Positions 63,910 to 64,000 of a DNA stretch of 64,000 nucleotides are shown here, one piece after another. The stretch is from contig NZ_KB899538.1 in NCBI RefSeq assembly GCF_000378305.1, positions 372,001 to 436,000 of the forward strand, read 5' to 3'. Numbering within the stretch: position 1 is the stretch's first letter; each line of letters starts with the position of its first letter. The notes under the pieces are model-generated. The model worked only from the letters and a program-made list of their open reading frames with translations. It made no database searches and had not been told where the DNA came from. Position numbers and translations under genes: made by a program. This DNA comes from Thioalkalivibrio sp. ALJ12. Its GTDB lineage: Bacteria > Pseudomonadota > Gammaproteobacteria > Ectothiorhodospirales > Ectothiorhodospiraceae.

Positions 63910-64000
63910 TTATTTCCGGCGCAACTTCTGGATCATCTGCAGGCGGGCGGCGGCCTCCACGAGTTCCGCCTGCGCCTTGGCGTAGTCGAAATCGGCCTTG
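63910..64000 (-). CDS. atpC: ATP synthase epsilon subunit, C-terminal end only
   Basis: Only the last 30 codons are inside the window. The minus-strand reading ends KADFDYAKAQAELVEAAARL then QMIQKLRRK and TAA at 63910-63912, which matches the C-terminal helical hairpin of F1F0 ATP synthase epsilon. The order atpC-glmU-glmS is common in gammaproteobacteria and supports the call. Confidence 0.85.
   Translation of the reverse strand, partial: KADFDYAKAQAELVEAAARLQMIQKLRRK

Noticed and set aside
1-64000. CRISPR arrays, tRNA or rRNA genes
   Set aside because: No regularly spaced short direct repeats and no tRNA or rRNA signature sequences were seen on reading; a dedicated tRNA search was not possible.

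Overview
The window comes from a high-GC gammaproteobacterial chromosome. The best overall fit is a chemolithoautotrophic member of the Ectothiorhodospiraceae, such as Thioalkalivibrio or a relative; this is inferred from gene content and protein style, not from a marker gene. The supporting signs are a proteobacterial phosphoribulokinase (Calvin cycle), an SLC13-type anion permease beside it, the classic murJ-ribF-ileS-lspA-fkpB-ispH block, and glyQ-glyS, glnA and atpC/glmU/glmS neighbourhoods. No rRNA, tRNA, CRISPR array, prophage or intact transposase was seen.

Layout. (1) 1-7.0 kb looks like the edge of an envelope or exopolysaccharide locus: a truncated secreted beta-helix protein, a VanZ-like membrane protein, a SAM methyltransferase, then a tight operon of an exported protein of unknown function, a PqqD-like peptide chaperone, an HprK-related kinase and a nucleotidyltransferase (the HPr-rel-A type system), followed by a convergent exported serine protease. 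(2) 7.1-11.75 kb is an accessory insertion. It is bounded by a 101-bp direct repeat of the 3' end of purU and holds a large lipoprotein, a MORN-type repeat protein and remnants of at least two dead genes, one of them a vsr endonuclease. (3) 11.75-20.7 kb is housekeeping on the minus strand: purU, ispH, fkpB, lspA, ileS, ribF, murJ and a cold-shock gene. (4) 20.8-37.9 kb is a large minus-strand chemosensory cluster (STAS, cheY, cheA, cheW, parA, a PAS-PAS receptor, cheR, cheD, cheB, a short receptor, STAS, and an RsbU-like response regulator/phosphatase), with tmcA and a further membrane receptor at its upstream end. (5) 38-48.8 kb is mixed metabolism and stress (uup, universal stress protein, SLC13 permease, prk, FIST protein, aldo/keto reductase, TatD, TcdA) and carries two copies of a structured IS5-like MITE. 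(6) 48.9-64 kb holds plsC-glyS-glyQ, a CDF metal transporter, NtrC/sigma-54-controlled glnA, an LpxL-type acyltransferase with ttcA, pip-dtd, glmS, glmU and the end of atpC.

How the genes work together. The chemosensory cluster is nearly self-contained: receptors, CheA/CheW/CheY, adaptation enzymes CheR/CheB/CheD, a ParA-type positioning ATPase, and a side branch of STAS proteins and a PP2C phosphatase that looks like a partner-switching output. The HPr-rel-A operon combines a peptide-binding fold, a P-loop protein kinase and a nucleotidyltransferase, and so resembles a protein- or peptide-modifying system whose substrate may be the exported protein encoded first. A repeat family with ends near GGAAACACTGATCAATGTAC and CTAR-like target sites appears at four loci, twice as full elements and twice as solo ends. 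It contributes a stop codon, a gene 3' end or a start codon at three of them.
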